A stretch of 64,000 bases of DNA from an uncultured Prevotella sp. (GCA_905236455.1 CAJOPT010000073.1:26504-90503), one strand, 5' to 3'; counted from the stretch's first letter, positions 45,569-55,657 are shown. Made by a program: numbers and translations. Notes: generated by a model from the letters alone, not told the origin.

Positions 45569-46684
45569 ATGAATATAGAGGAGATAAAGGACAAGCGTAT
45601 AGCCGTACTGTTGTCGGGAGGAGTCGACAGCAGTGTGGTGGTGTATGAGTTCGCAAGGTTGGGTCTGCATCCAGACTGCTTTTACATCAGGATAGGGCCT
45701 GAGGCAGAAGCTGACGTTGACGATGACGCTAAGTGGGACTGTTCGTCAGAAGAAGACTTGGAGATGGCGACGGCAGTGGCACATAGATATGGTTGTAAGC
45801 TGGAGGTTATCGACTGCCATCAGGAATATTGGGATCAGGTAACCCGTTATACGATGGAGAAGGTCAAGGCAGGTCTGACCCCCAATCCCGATGTGATGTG
45901 CAACAGGCTCATTAAGTTTGGTGCGTTCCATGAGAAAAAGGGTTTCGAGTATGACCTGATAGCTACCGGACACTATGCACAGACAGAGTGGATAGACGGT
46001 AAGAAGTGGCTGACGACAAGTCCCGACCCGGTGAAAGACCAGACCGACTTTCTTGCGCAGATCTATGACTGGCAACTGAGGAAAGCCTTGTTCCCGATAG
46101 GTCACTATATGAAAGACGAGGTGCGTGAGATCGCCGAGCGTGAGCGTTTGGTAAACGCAAAGCGCAAAGACTCACAAGGTATCTGTTTCTTGGGAAAGAT
46201 AAACTATAATGACTACGTCAGGCGGTATCTTGGTGAGAATCCCGGTGATGTCATTGAGCTGGAGACCGGAAAGAAGATCGGCACCCATAAAGGTCTGTGG
46301 TTCCATACCATCGGACAGCGTAAGGGTCTGGGCTTCGGTGGCGGACCTTGGTTTGTCATAAAAAAAGACATAGAGCATAACATTCTCTATGTGGCACATG
46401 GATATGATCCCATGATGGCGTATAAGCAGGAGTTCAGGATCCATGATTTCCATTTCCTCACGGCAGACTTCGGGACTGATGTCTCAGGGAGTGAGGGTAT
46501 TCGTGTCACCTTTAAGATAAGACACACACCAGAGTTCCTTTCTGCCAGACTCGTCGATGAGGGCAATGGTACCTATATGGTATATGCCGACAAACCTATC
46601 CATGGTGTGGCACCTGGTCAGTTCTGTGTGGTCTACGATGAGCGACACCATCGTTGCTATGGCAGTGGGGAAATCGTTTGGTAG
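45569..46684 (+). CDS. mnmA: tRNA-specific 2-thiouridylase MnmA
   Basis: Forms 2-thiouridine at the wobble position of tRNAs for Lys, Glu and Gln. 371 residues from ATG 45569; a frame from 45527 would start upstream of the promoter. PP-loop SGGVDSS (16-22), the catalytic Cys in NPDVMCNRLIKFG and the second Cys in QGICFLGKINYNDYV, then GLWFHTIGQRKGLG and the C-terminal beta barrel with GVAPGQFCVVY. Confidence 0.95.
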   Translation: MNIEEIKDKRIAVLLSGGVDSSVVVYEFARLGLHPDCFYIRIGPEAEADVDDDAKWDCSSEEDLEMATAVAHRYGCKLEVIDCHQEYWDQVTRYTMEKVKAGLTPNPDVMCNRLIKFGAFHEKKGFEYDLIATGHYAQTEWIDGKKWLTTSPDPVKDQTDFLAQIYDWQLRKALFPIGHYMKDEVREIAERERLVNAKRKDSQGICFLGKINYNDYVRRYLGENPGDVIELETGKKIGTHKGLWFHTIGQRKGLGFGGGPWFVIKKDIEHNILYVAHGYDPMMAYKQEFRIHDFHFLTADFGTDVSGSEGIRVTFKIRHTPEFLSARLVDEGNGTYMVYADKPIHGVAPGQFCVVYDERHHRCYGSGEIVW

Positions 46685-46740
46685 TTTATTTTTTTTGTTA
46701 AAATAAAGTCATTTTGCTTAGACTGTCAGCTGAAATGATG

Positions 46741-46748
46741 TATCTTTG
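46741..46748 (+). promoter_or_regulatory. -7 element before the receptor remnant
   Basis: TATCTTTG, 20 nt before ATG 46769. Confidence 0.5.
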
Positions 46749-46768
46749 TCGTCCATTTGAGGAGAGCT

Positions 46769-47574
46769 ATGACTGTAAAGATTATTTTAACAGCGATGTT
46801 TGTTGGTGCGTCCATGGCGACATGGGCGCAAGGTGATGACGTGGATCATCAGTCGCAGGATAACGACACCATAGTAAGCGGACAAGCCTTGACAGGTGTC
46901 ACCATCAGTCAGCGTGCCCCTGGTGTGCGAAGGCTGCGTGGCGTAGAGAACAGTACGTTGATAGGACGCAATGAATTGTTCAAGGCAGCATGTTGTAACC
47001 TTGGTGAGAGCTTTGTGACAAACCCGTCAGTGGATGTCAACTACTCCGATGCCGCCACTGGTGCCAAACAGATACGACTACTTGGCTTGTCAGGAACGTA
47101 CGTCCAACTGCTTACCCTTTCTTCTCAGGCTTTGAGGCTACTGTGGCATGGCGATGGAACGACGTACGTACGACCTATGGTGGGAGGCTGATGCGTAAAC
47201 CGCTTGTCAGCCGCTATAAGGGACTGCTCTCGTTGTCTTATAGTCCCTTGCCCGGACTGTGGCAGTTTGATACTACCCTGCAGCTCAATGGCAGCAGCGA
47301 TATGCCTACAGCTTACGAGATGGCAGATGGCACGCCATCGTGGGAGTCACGGTCGCCCGCCTTTGCCCAGCTGAGTGCTCAGGTGACTCGCCGGTTCCGA
47401 CATTTCTCAATTTATTTTGGGGGTGAGAATTTGACAAATTACCGTCAGAAACGTCCAATAGTAGACGCTGGGCGTCCATGGGGCACCAACTTTGAGCCGA
47501 CACTCGTCTGGGGACCTGTTTCCGGCGCTATGTTCTATGCCGGCATACGGCTGAACTTCGGAAAGCATTTATAG
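46769..47574 (+). pseudogene. TonB-dependent receptor remnant with internal deletion and frameshift
   Basis: The N-terminal frame (from ATG 46769, MTVKIILTAMF, signal peptide) carries a plug start (ESFVTNPSVDVNYSDAATGAKQIRLLGLSGTYVQLLT). At about 47110-47130 it runs directly into a C-terminal beta-barrel segment in another frame (FFSGFEATVAWRWNDVRTTYGG ... ENLTNYRQKRPI ... FYAGIRLNFGKHL). Intact relatives have several hundred residues between these points. The first frame stops at 47191. So most of the plug and barrel are gone and the rest is out of frame. An HMA-domain gene follows, suggesting the receptor once handled a metal or metal chelate. Confidence 0.85.
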
Positions 47575-47603
47575 TGATACAATTGTTTAAATCAAGATAA
47601 AGT

Positions 47604-47939
47604 ATGAGAAAGAGTTTTTTAACCATGCTGTTGCTGCTCGTAGTAGCCGTAGCATCAGCAAAAGACATCAAGACGGTAGTCTTTACCACACAGCCTCAGA
47701 TGCATTGCGCTAACTGTGAGAATCGTGTGAAAGGAAACCTACGTTTTGAGAAAGGCGTAAAAGAGATTGAGACTAATGTTGAGCAACAGAAGGTGACTGT
47801 CAAGTATGACGCAGACAAGACTACGGTGGAAAAGCTGCGGAAGGCTTTTGAGAAATTCGGTTATACGGCACGAGAGCTGAAAGCAGGCGAGACCGTCGTG
47901 AATAAGGCACATAGCTGCTCAGAGATGAAATGTGAATGA
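47604..47939 (+). CDS. secreted heavy-metal-associated (HMA) domain protein
   Basis: 111 residues: signal peptide (about 1-19), then an HMA fold (KTVVFTTQPQMHCANCENRVKGNL ... VTVKYDADKTTVEKLRKAFEKFGY) with the metal-binding CxxC in MHCANC. It ends in a His/Cys-rich tail (NKAHSCSEMKCE). Likely a periplasmic copper or zinc binding protein. Lies 29 bp after the receptor remnant and would have been its operon partner. Confidence 0.86.
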   Translation: MRKSFLTMLLLLVVAVASAKDIKTVVFTTQPQMHCANCENRVKGNLRFEKGVKEIETNVEQQKVTVKYDADKTTVEKLRKAFEKFGYTARELKAGETVVNKAHSCSEMKCE

Positions 47940-47973
47940 CAGCAAATGGTTATCAATCGCATAACAAAGCAAG

Positions 47974-48014
47974 CAAGAGGCGGACAGGTCAGAATAGTTC
48001 CTGTTCGCCTCTTG
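47974..48014 (-). terminator. terminator at the end of the HAD gene, convergent with the HMA gene
   Basis: 15-bp stem CAAGAGGCGGACAGG / CCTGTTCGCCTCTTG with one G.T pair; its downstream side overlaps the HAD stop codon (47989). Confidence 0.75.
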
Positions 48015-48987
48015 TGTTGTGGACGTACGCATATTGGTTAAGCTTCTGGTATTTCTCTAATGTCTCGAGCAACTGACAGAACAAGTGCGTCTTTTCTGGT
48101 GGCATGTCACCATTTGCCATTACCTTCTTATTATACTTAATCCAGTTCAGCATCCTGTGGTCTTCAATGCGGTGTTTCGACGGTCGACGTTTGAACGTGT
48201 TGATGTAGTTGACTATCTGCTCATAGTTGACTTGCCAAATCTCATCTCGCGTGAGATGATGGTGTGACAGAGAAAACAATGAGTCCCACGCAAGATAGAG
48301 ATCTCTCATCTTGTCGAAGACAATGTCGGCACCAGCGTCAGCCAAAACCTTATTAGGCAGCGGTCCGCTGTTCACTGCGACAGTGAAGATGTTGGCGGCA
48401 GCGCCAGCGCGCACACCAAGCGGTGCGTTCTCAACCACTATTGCCTCCCATGGCTGCAAGTTGCCTGCCCTTTGTAACCCCATCAGATATGGGTCAGGAT
48501 TGGGCTTTCCGCGTTTCACATCGTAGGCAGTGATGATGTCTTCCTCTTTTATATATTGTGGAAACTCTTTTGTAAGCCTGTTGATGAGTGGACGCTGTCC
48601 GCTACCTGTCACAACGATGATTCTCAAACCGTCGCGTTTGATTTTCCTTAGCAGTCCCTTTACATTATTCATAACCGGAGCCACAGGCAAGTCACCGAAG
48701 AGGTGGGTCTTAAGGTCATACATACGCTGTGCCTCATCCTCGTCAATCTCGCGTCCTTGCTGTTGTCTCACCATCATACGAATGGTGTCAATACCGCGCG
48801 CACCCTCCGTGGCGTAGGCGTCATCGGCAGTCATAGTAATGCCGAATGCAGCCATTGACTGCTGCCAGGCAATAGCATGATTCGGCATGGAGTTGATGAG
48901 TACACCATCCATATCAAAGAGCACGGCTTTCGGGGTAAATTGCCCGAAGCCGTGCTTGTGAAGATATGAGTTGATTGCTTTTTTCAT
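47989..48987 (-). CDS. HAD phosphatase (beta-phosphoglucomutase-like) fused to a helicase-associated-like domain
   Basis: 332 residues. Residues about 18-215 are a class I HAD hydrolase: FDMDGVLINSM nucleophile motif, VVTGSGQRPL, and KRGKPNPDPYL with ENAPLGVRAG. Such enzymes act on sugar phosphates. The tail, about 245-325 (RDEIWQVNYEQIVNYINTFKRRPS ... RMLNWIKYNKKVMANGDMPPEK), has the pattern of the helicase-associated (HA) domain, a short helical domain otherwise found in repeats on Bacteroidetes helicases: W...Y..I..Y....P..., a later L.W......, then G.M...K. The fusion is unusual; the tail call is by pattern. Starts 2 bp after pgi. Confidence 0.82.
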   Translation of the reverse strand: MKKAINSYLHKHGFGQFTPKAVLFDMDGVLINSMPNHAIAWQQSMAAFGITMTADDAYATEGARGIDTIRMMVRQQQGREIDEDEAQRMYDLKTHLFGDLPVAPVMNNVKGLLRKIKRDGLRIIVVTGSGQRPLINRLTKEFPQYIKEEDIITAYDVKRGKPNPDPYLMGLQRAGNLQPWEAIVVENAPLGVRAGAAANIFTVAVNSGPLPNKVLADAGADIVFDKMRDLYLAWDSLFSLSHHHLTRDEIWQVNYEQIVNYINTFKRRPSKHRIEDHRMLNWIKYNKKVMANGDMPPEKTHLFCQLLETLEKYQKLNQYAYVHNTRGEQELF

Positions 48988-48989
48988 TC

Positions 48990-50342
48990 TTACTCTTTTG
49001 CCAGACGCTCTTGGATAGCTTTGCTCTCAGCCTCGTAGCCAGGTTTGTTGAGCAATGCGAACATATTCTTCTTGTATGCCTCTACGCCAGGCTGGTTGAA
49101 TGGGTTGACACCAAGGACATTACCACTGATGCCGCAGGCAATCTCGAAGAAGTAGATGAGCTGACCGATATAGTATTCGTTGAGTTCCGGCACACTGATG
49201 CGGATGTTTGGAACACCACCGTCGACGTGAGCCAGGCGAGTACCGAGCTCTGCCATCTTGTTGACTTCATCAACACGCTTTCCTGCAAGGAAGTTCAGAC
49301 CGTCAAGGTTCTCCTCGTCACTTGGGAAGAGCAGTTCACGGTTAGGCTTCTCAATGCTGATGACAGTCTCGAAGATGGTGCGCTCACCATCCTGAATCCA
49401 CTGTCCCATGGAATGCAGGTCTGTAGTGAAGTCAACGCTGGCAGGGAAGATACCCTTTTGGTCCTTACCCTCAGACTCTCCGTAGAGCTGTTTCCACCAC
49501 TCACTAACGAAGTGGAGTTTCGGCTGATAGTTTACCATAATCTCAATCTTCTTTCCTGCGCCATAGAGACCGTTGCGTACAGCCGCATACTGAGCTGCTG
49601 GATTCTCTGCGAACGGAACATCTTTTCCACATGCTTTCTCCATTTCCTGTGCGCCTTCAACAAGTTTCTTGATATCGAAACCGGCACATGCGATAGGTAG
49701 CAGACCTACTGGGGTAAGTACGGAGAAACGACCACCGACATTGTCAGGAATGATGAAACTCTTGTAGCCTTCCTTGTCAGCGCAGGTGCGGGCAGCGCCA
49801 CGTTTGGCATCGGTCACTGCGACAATTACTTCCTTGGCTACGTCCTTACCCATCTGTGCCTCGCATTGCTTCTTCAGCAAACGGAAGGTGAGGGCTGTCT
49901 CAGTTGTCGTTCCTGACTTTGAGATGTTGATGACACCGAACTTCTTGTCTTTCAGGTATTCTGTCATCTCCGACAGATAGTCTTCACCTATATTGTTACC
50001 TGCGAAGAGGATGGTGGGGTTCTTCTTGTCCTGGATAAGCCATGCGAAGGTGTTGCCGAGGGCTTCGATGACGGCACGCGCTCCAAGGTAGCTTCCGCCG
50101 ATGCCGGCAACAACTACTACCTCGCATTTCTCCCTGAGTGTCTTGGCTGTCGCCTCTACCTCATCGAGGAATGCCGGGGTGATGCTACTTGGCAAATGTA
50201 GCCATCCCAAGAAATCGTTACCAGGGCAAGTGCCCTCTTCCAAGGCCTGCTGAGCGGCCTTAACCTTTGGTTCGAAAGCCTCCACTGCACCTGCTTCTAA
50301 GAAACAAGCGGCTTTCGTGATGTCTAAACTGATACTTTTCAT
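48990..50342 (-). CDS. pgi: glucose-6-phosphate isomerase
   Basis: Interconverts glucose-6-P and fructose-6-P. 450 residues, the short bacterial type, with [33 protein letters not shown], the catalytic [18 protein letters not shown] and a C-terminal [12 protein letters not shown] signature. Third gene of lysS-gpsA-pgi, 6 bp after gpsA. Confidence 0.96.
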   Translation of the reverse strand: MKSISLDITKAACFLEAGAVEAFEPKVKAAQQALEEGTCPGNDFLGWLHLPSSITPAFLDEVEATAKTLREKCEVVVVAGIGGSYLGARAVIEALGNTFAWLIQDKKNPTILFAGNNIGEDYLSEMTEYLKDKKFGVINISKSGTTTETALTFRLLKKQCEAQMGKDVAKEVIVAVTDAKRGAARTCADKEGYKSFIIPDNVGGRFSVLTPVGLLPIACAGFDIKKLVEGAQEMEKACGKDVPFAENPAAQYAAVRNGLYGAGKKIEIMVNYQPKLHFVSEWWKQLYGESEGKDQKGIFPASVDFTTDLHSMGQWIQDGERTIFETVISIEKPNRELLFPSDEENLDGLNFLAGKRVDEVNKMAELGTRLAHVDGGVPNIRISVPELNEYYIGQLIYFFEIACGISGNVLGVNPFNQPGVEAYKKNMFALLNKPGYEAESKAIQERLAKE

Positions 50343-50348
50343 GATTGT

Positions 50349-51347
50349 TTATCTAAATGAATCTGTTAGTAATTTGATTTCAATTTGTGGTGAGATACGT
50401 TCATACAAAATATTATATACCGCGTCGAGGATAGGCATGTTGACATGCATGTGTCGGTTGATCTCCTTCATACATTTCGTGCCAAAATATCCTTCGGCAA
50501 TCATCTCCATCTCCATCTGGGCAGCCTTGACGTTGTAGCCCTTGCCAATCATCGTTCCGAAAGTACGGTTACGTGAGAAGTTTGAATAGCCGGTAACCAG
50601 CTGATCGCCAAGATATACACTGTCGATGATGCTACGGTTTGCCATCGGGTTGATGGTCAGAAGGAAACGGTTCATCTCCTGCATGGCGTTCGACAACAGT
50701 ACAGCCTGGAAGTTGTCACCGTATTTCAAGCCGCTGCAGATGCCTGCGGCAATGGCATAGACATTCTTCAACACGCTGGAGTATTCTATGCCGATGACAT
50801 CGGTGGATGTCTTTGTCTTGATATATGCCGATGCAAGCACCTCGGTGAATGCCTTTGCTTTCTCCTCGTCGGCGCATCCTACGGTGAGATATGACAATCG
50901 TTCCATCGCCACCTCCTCCGCATGGGAGGGACCGCCGATACAGGCAAGGTTCTCGTATGGCACATGGAATACCTCGTGGAAGTATTCCGAGCATACAAGG
51001 TTCTCGTCGGGAACTATTCCCTTGATGGCAGTGACAATGAATTTGTCACGGATGCGTGTCTTTAGCTTCTTGAGATGGCTTTTCAAGTAAGGTGATGGTG
51101 TTACGAACACGAGAGTGTCATACATCTGTGCAATCTTATTCAGGTCGCTTGAGAAATAAATCTCGTTGGTGTTGAAGCGCACACTGGTAAGATAGGCAGG
51201 GTTATGAGAGAGCAGTCTGAAGTCCTCTATCCTGTCGTCACGGCGCATATACCAGCCAATGTGGTGAGTGTGCCCCACAACAATCTTGGCAATGGCTGTT
51301 GCCCATGAGCCGCCACCAATAATCGCAATCCTACCGCAGTTAAACAT
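50349..51347 (-). CDS. gpsA: NAD(P)H-dependent glycerol-3-phosphate dehydrogenase
   Basis: Makes sn-glycerol-3-phosphate for phospholipids. 332 residues: Rossmann start RIAIIGGGSWATAIAKIV, FVTPSPYLKSHL, ACIGGPSHAEEVAMERLSY, and the substrate-binding EYSSVLKNVYAIAAGICSGLKYGDN. Follows lysS by 5 bp. Confidence 0.95.
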   Translation of the reverse strand: MFNCGRIAIIGGGSWATAIAKIVVGHTHHIGWYMRRDDRIEDFRLLSHNPAYLTSVRFNTNEIYFSSDLNKIAQMYDTLVFVTPSPYLKSHLKKLKTRIRDKFIVTAIKGIVPDENLVCSEYFHEVFHVPYENLACIGGPSHAEEVAMERLSYLTVGCADEEKAKAFTEVLASAYIKTKTSTDVIGIEYSSVLKNVYAIAAGICSGLKYGDNFQAVLLSNAMQEMNRFLLTINPMANRSIIDSVYLGDQLVTGYSNFSRNRTFGTMIGKGYNVKAAQMEMEMIAEGYFGTKCMKEINRHMHVNMPILDAVYNILYERISPQIEIKLLTDSFR

Positions 51348-51352
51348 TCAAT

Positions 51353-53095
51353 CTATTGCTTAACGAGGTTATTTACTTTGTCTATCCACCCCTGGACTTC
51401 TTCCAGACTTGGCTTCTCGTATCCGAGCTTGTATTTCTTGTTTATCTCACCGATCTTCTGCTGTAAGCCCTGTGCCTTTTCCTCGCGAATGTCGGTAATG
51501 AGGTTGAAGCCAGCCTTGCGCAATACGTATACCCAGTCTTCGGGTACACCCAGCTCTGCCCATTCCGCTATGGTGCTCTGAGGAATCTTCTTCTCTGGTT
51601 TCATCTGTGGGAAGAAGAGAACCTCCTGAATATAGGTCTTGCCGGTCATGAGCATTACCAGGCGGTCGATGCCGATGCCGATGCCGCTCGTTGGTGGCAT
51701 GCCATATTGTAAGGCGCGCAGGAAATCCTGATCGATAATCATTGCCTCGTCATCGCCTTTGTCAGCCAGTCGCATCTGCTCGATGAAACGTTCCTCTTGG
51801 TCGATGGGGTCATTAAGCTCGGAGTAGGCGTTAGCCAGCTCCTTGCCGTTCACCATCAGCTCGAAACGTTCTGTCAGTCCCGGCTTGGAGCGGTGCATCT
51901 TTGTTAGTGGTGACATCTCCACAGGGTAGTCGGTGATAAAGGTCGGCTGGATGAATGTCCCTTCGCAGAACTCACCGAAGAGCTCATCAATGAGCTTACC
52001 CTTACCCATCGTCTCGTCTACATCCATGCCTTTCTCTTTGCAGAACGCGCGGATCTCGTCCTCGGTCTTGCCGTCACAGTCGAAGCCGGTCTTTTCCTTG
52101 ATGGCGTCAAGGATAGGCAGACGGCGGTAGGGAGCCTTGAAAGAAACTATGTTTCCGTCAATCTCACGCTCAGGCTTACCGTTGACAGCGATACATACGG
52201 CTTCAAGCAGTTTCTCAGTGAACGACATCATCCAGTTGTAATCCTTATACTGGACATACAATTCCATGCACGTGAACTCCGGGTTATGGTTACGGTCCAT
52301 ACCCTCATTACGGAAATTCTTTCCTATCTCGTAGACACCCTCAAATCCGCCTACGATAAGTCGTTTCAGATAAAGCTCCGTGGCGATGCGCATGTACATG
52401 TCGATGTTCAAGGCGTTGAAATGGGTAATGAACGGACGGGCGCTTGCTCCGCCTGCGATAGCCTGTAGAGTAGGAGTCTCTACCTCTGTGTAGCCGGCTT
52501 CGTCGAGTACCTTCCTGATGGTACGTATAACCGTGGCACGTTGCAGGAAAGTGTCTTTCACACCCTCGTTTACGACGAGGTCTACGTAACGCTGGCGGTA
52601 ACGCAACTCCGGGTCGTCGAACTTGTCGTATGCCACTCCGTCCTTGTATTTTACTATCGGCAGTGGCTTGAGGCTCTTTGACAACAGGGTGATTTCCTTG
52701 GCATGTACGGAAATCTCACCCGTCTGTGTGCGGAATACAAATCCCTTGACACCAATGAAGTCACCGATGTCGAGCAGGCGCTTGAACAATTTATTATATA
52801 GGTCTTTGTCCTCACCCGGACAAAGGTCGTCGCGTGATACATAAACCTGTATACGTCCCTTGCTGTCTTGTATCTCGGCAAAGGATGCCTTACCCATGAC
52901 ACGTCGGCTCATCAGACGCCCGGCAATGCATACCTCACGTTGCGGCTCATCGTCCTTGAAGCTGTCGCGAATCTCCGTGCTGAAGGCGTTGGTAGGGTAC
53001 TCGGCTGCGGGGTATGGGTCGATTCCCATGTCGCGCAGTTCCTGTAATGCTTGTCTGCGAACAATCTCTTGTTCGCTCATCTCTAAAATGTTCAT
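51353..53095 (-). CDS. lysS: lysyl-tRNA synthetase (class II)
   Basis: 580 residues from [15 protein letters not shown] (53095); the longer frame to 53143 would run past the promoter. OB-fold anticodon domain ([25 protein letters not shown]), then motif 2 ([20 protein letters not shown]) and motif 3 ([15 protein letters not shown]). First gene of the operon lysS-gpsA-pgi-HAD; -7 box on the minus strand at 53133-53140. Confidence 0.97.
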   Translation of the reverse strand: MNILEMSEQEIVRRQALQELRDMGIDPYPAAEYPTNAFSTEIRDSFKDDEPQREVCIAGRLMSRRVMGKASFAEIQDSKGRIQVYVSRDDLCPGEDKDLYNKLFKRLLDIGDFIGVKGFVFRTQTGEISVHAKEITLLSKSLKPLPIVKYKDGVAYDKFDDPELRYRQRYVDLVVNEGVKDTFLQRATVIRTIRKVLDEAGYTEVETPTLQAIAGGASARPFITHFNALNIDMYMRIATELYLKRLIVGGFEGVYEIGKNFRNEGMDRNHNPEFTCMELYVQYKDYNWMMSFTEKLLEAVCIAVNGKPEREIDGNIVSFKAPYRRLPILDAIKEKTGFDCDGKTEDEIRAFCKEKGMDVDETMGKGKLIDELFGEFCEGTFIQPTFITDYPVEMSPLTKMHRSKPGLTERFELMVNGKELANAYSELNDPIDQEERFIEQMRLADKGDDEAMIIDQDFLRALQYGMPPTSGIGIGIDRLVMLMTGKTYIQEVLFFPQMKPEKKIPQSTIAEWAELGVPEDWVYVLRKAGFNLITDIREEKAQGLQQKIGEINKKYKLGYEKPSLEEVQGWIDKVNNLVKQ

Positions 53096-53132
53096 ATTTT
53101 GTCTTCGTATATATTTTAATGTAAAGATTATG

Positions 53133-53140
53133 CAAAGATA
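53133..53140 (-). promoter_or_regulatory. lysS operon -7 element
   Basis: TATCTTTG on the minus strand; leader about 33 nt. Confidence 0.6.
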
Positions 53141-53192
53141 CAAAACATTTTCGATTAAGCAACGGTTTTTGATAAATAAATGGTTTTTTATT

Positions 53193-53222
53193 TTGTATTG
53201 ACTGCAAATTACATTATCTTTG
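53193..53222 (+). promoter_or_regulatory. pectate lyase promoter
   Basis: TTG (53193-53195) in TTTTATTTTGTATTG, 19 bp, TATCTTTG (53215-53222); ATG at 53249. Core and spacing match the dnaG promoter, without the CTGCACCTC upstream part. Confidence 0.7.
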
Positions 53223-53248
53223 CAACGCTAATCCAAAACAATCAATAA

Positions 53249-54415
53249 ATGAGAAAAGTTGTTCTTTTGATAGGTGTTGTGTTAATGTCGCTTGCGGCAA
53301 GTGCGCAGAACAAAGGCTTAGACGGTGCTCAGCAGTCAAAGCCGCAGCACAAGGGTCCGCACCCAGTCCGTTTCAAGCAAATCTCCCGTTCCATGCCTAA
53401 GGAATGGTATGCCACCGACGAGGCGATGGCGGCTGCCGACAGTGTTATCAAGTTTCAGTTCCCGTCTGGCGGATGGGGCAAGAACCACGACTGGCATGTC
53501 GCACCAGAGGGAAAGCGCGTGAAGGAGCGTCAGGAGATCTGGGAGCAGATACATAGTAAGAGTGGGGTAGGTGCGACGATAGACAATGGTGCCACCACCA
53601 CAGAGATGCTCTTGCTGGCTAAAGTCTATTCCGCTACAGGAAAGAAGAAATACCGTCAGTCGTTTATAAAAGGACTTAACTATCTCTTAGAGGCTCAGTA
53701 TGAGAATGGAGGCTGGCCTCAGTTCTATCCATTTAAGCCTGCCAACAAAGAAGGACATCCGTTCTATTCCAACCATATCACATTCAACGATGATGCTATG
53801 TATGCCGTGATGACCACGCTCCGTAATGTGTATGACGACAAAGAGCCTTATGTCGGTCTGAAGCTGCCGGCAGATCTTAAGGATAAGGCACGCGCGGCAT
53901 ACGCCAAAGGTATCGACTGCATACTGAAATGTCAGATTCGCAAGGATGGCAAGCTCACCGTATGGTGTCAGCAGCATGACGAGAACACCTTTGCACCGGC
54001 GCCGGCGAGAAGCTTTGAGCTCGTATCGTTTACCGGTAGCCATGAGACTCCTAATCTTATCAAGCTCCTGATGAATGAGGAAAATCCGTCAGATGAAGTC
54101 GTAAATGCCGTTACCTCTGCCATAGAGTGGCTTGAGAGGCATGCTATAAACGACATGATGATAGAGGAGTTTACCAACAAGGATGGTGAGTACGACCGTC
54201 GTTTGGTACATCGTTTCGGCAAGAGGGTGTGGGCGCGCTATTACGACCTTGATACTGAGGAGCCTTTCGTTTGTGACCGTGACGGCGTGAAACAGCCGGC
54301 TATGGAGTATATCGGTCGTGAACGTCGTGTCGGCTATGCCTGGTATGGCGTCAATGCCGAGGATGTGATAAAGAAGTACAAGACCTGGCTGAAGAAAGTC
54401 AGCGAAAAGAAATAA
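53249..54415 (+). CDS. pectate lyase, PL10 family
   Basis: Cleaves polygalacturonate by beta-elimination. 388 residues: signal peptide (about 1-19), then the PL10 core: QFPSGGWGKNHDW, GATIDNGATTTEMLLLAKVY, QYENGGWPQFYP, HITFNDDAMYAVM, and QQHDENTFAPAPARSFELVS, ending with EYIGRERRVGYAWYG and a Lys-rich tail. It sits divergently from lysS and 44 bp before isochorismate synthase. With the CE8 esterase it forms a scattered pectin-degradation set. Confidence 0.92.
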   Translation: MRKVVLLIGVVLMSLAASAQNKGLDGAQQSKPQHKGPHPVRFKQISRSMPKEWYATDEAMAAADSVIKFQFPSGGWGKNHDWHVAPEGKRVKERQEIWEQIHSKSGVGATIDNGATTTEMLLLAKVYSATGKKKYRQSFIKGLNYLLEAQYENGGWPQFYPFKPANKEGHPFYSNHITFNDDAMYAVMTTLRNVYDDKEPYVGLKLPADLKDKARAAYAKGIDCILKCQIRKDGKLTVWCQQHDENTFAPAPARSFELVSFTGSHETPNLIKLLMNEENPSDEVVNAVTSAIEWLERHAINDMMIEEFTNKDGEYDRRLVHRFGKRVWARYYDLDTEEPFVCDRDGVKQPAMEYIGRERRVGYAWYGVNAEDVIKKYKTWLKKVSEKK

Positions 54416-54459
54416 AAGATAAATAATAGTACTTTTTAGATAAAATATTTACAAAAGCA

Positions 54460-55548
54460 ATGGGCAACTATGTCTATTACCGGTTACCATACGCTACCCA
54501 GTATGTCAAGATCGAGCAACTAAAAGGGGAGCCAGAGCAGTTGATGTCTGTCAGTGACCTCAACGGAAAGAGCGGCTTTGTCTTTGCTCCTTTTATGGCA
54601 TCGCAGTTGCATCCTATAATGCTGATGAGGCCGGATGCGGTTAAGGTGATAGACATTCCGGAAGGGGCGATGTCGATGGCAAAGGAGCTTAGGGAGGAAG
54701 GCTCTGACATTGAAAGAAGTGCATACGGCGATGTCTTTTCATTGTTTGTAAACAAGATTAAGGAAGGTCAGTTCAAGAAGATTGTCTTGGCGCGGTGTGT
54801 GGAGGTGGATAGCCAGATATCCTCGTTTAATCAGCTACTGTCGGCATTCCTGAAAGCATGCCAGCTTTATCCCCGTTTGTTTGTGGCATTGGTTAGTATG
54901 CCTGCGTGTGGTACCTGGCTTATGGCAACTCCGGAGGTGCTTCTTGAGCGCGTATCACCATTTATTCCTGACGGAAGAGCCAGTTGGCGCACCATGGCGA
55001 TGGCTGGTACAATGAAGCTGCAAGGTGATCAGTTGCGTTTTGACGTGCCTTTGGGAAATGTGTCTTCCCAACAGATCTCGTGGACAACAAAGAATATACA
55101 GGAACAGCGGTATGATGCCAACTACATAAAAGAATGCTTGAAGAAGTTTACTAATGATATATCGGAGGAAGGACCATATACTTCCCGTGCCGCGAATCTG
55201 GTACATTTGCGTAGTGATTTTTATTTTACAACTGAAAATCATGACATGGTTGGTGACTTGTTAAATGAGATTCATCCCACACCGGCAATATGCGGCATTC
55301 CAAAAGAGGCGGCACGTCTGTTTATCCTTGATAACGAGAGCATGTCGCGCCAGTATTATGGTGGTTTTGTGGGACCATTGAATATGCATGAGTCCACAAG
55401 CTTGTATGTCACCCTGCGCTGTATGCAGGTTTGTGAAGACAAGTGCCGTCTGTATGCCGGTGGAGGCTTACTTAAAAACAGCACTGAACAAAAAGAATGG
55501 GAGGAGACGGAGGTTAAACTGGAGACTATGCTCAACCTTGTTGTCTAA
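54460..55548 (+). CDS. menF: isochorismate synthase
   Basis: Chorismate to isochorismate, first step of menaquinone synthesis. 362 residues in the chorismate-binding fold with FKKIVLARCVEV, LMATPEVLLERV, MAGTMKLQGDQLRFD, the catalytic IHPTPAICGIPKEAA and C-terminal GGGLLKNSTEQKEWEETEVKL. The final two motifs distinguish this from anthranilate synthase. No other men gene adjoins it, so the rest of the pathway is elsewhere. Confidence 0.9.
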   Translation: MGNYVYYRLPYATQYVKIEQLKGEPEQLMSVSDLNGKSGFVFAPFMASQLHPIMLMRPDAVKVIDIPEGAMSMAKELREEGSDIERSAYGDVFSLFVNKIKEGQFKKIVLARCVEVDSQISSFNQLLSAFLKACQLYPRLFVALVSMPACGTWLMATPEVLLERVSPFIPDGRASWRTMAMAGTMKLQGDQLRFDVPLGNVSSQQISWTTKNIQEQRYDANYIKECLKKFTNDISEEGPYTSRAANLVHLRSDFYFTTENHDMVGDLLNEIHPTPAICGIPKEAARLFILDNESMSRQYYGGFVGPLNMHESTSLYVTLRCMQVCEDKCRLYAGGGLLKNSTEQKEWEETEVKLETMLNLVV

Positions 55549-55657
55549 GCTGACAGAGTATTTATCAGCCATTGTTTAAGCACTCTATTTGGAGTGACTT
55601 GTTGGTAAATAGTTGTTAAAGAATCTAAACAAATGGCTACCGTATATGTTTTATTAT

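Noticed and set aside
54460..55548. Anthranilate or aminodeoxychorismate synthase
   Set aside because: The C-terminal motifs and length match isochorismate synthase; no glutamine amidotransferase partner is adjacent.
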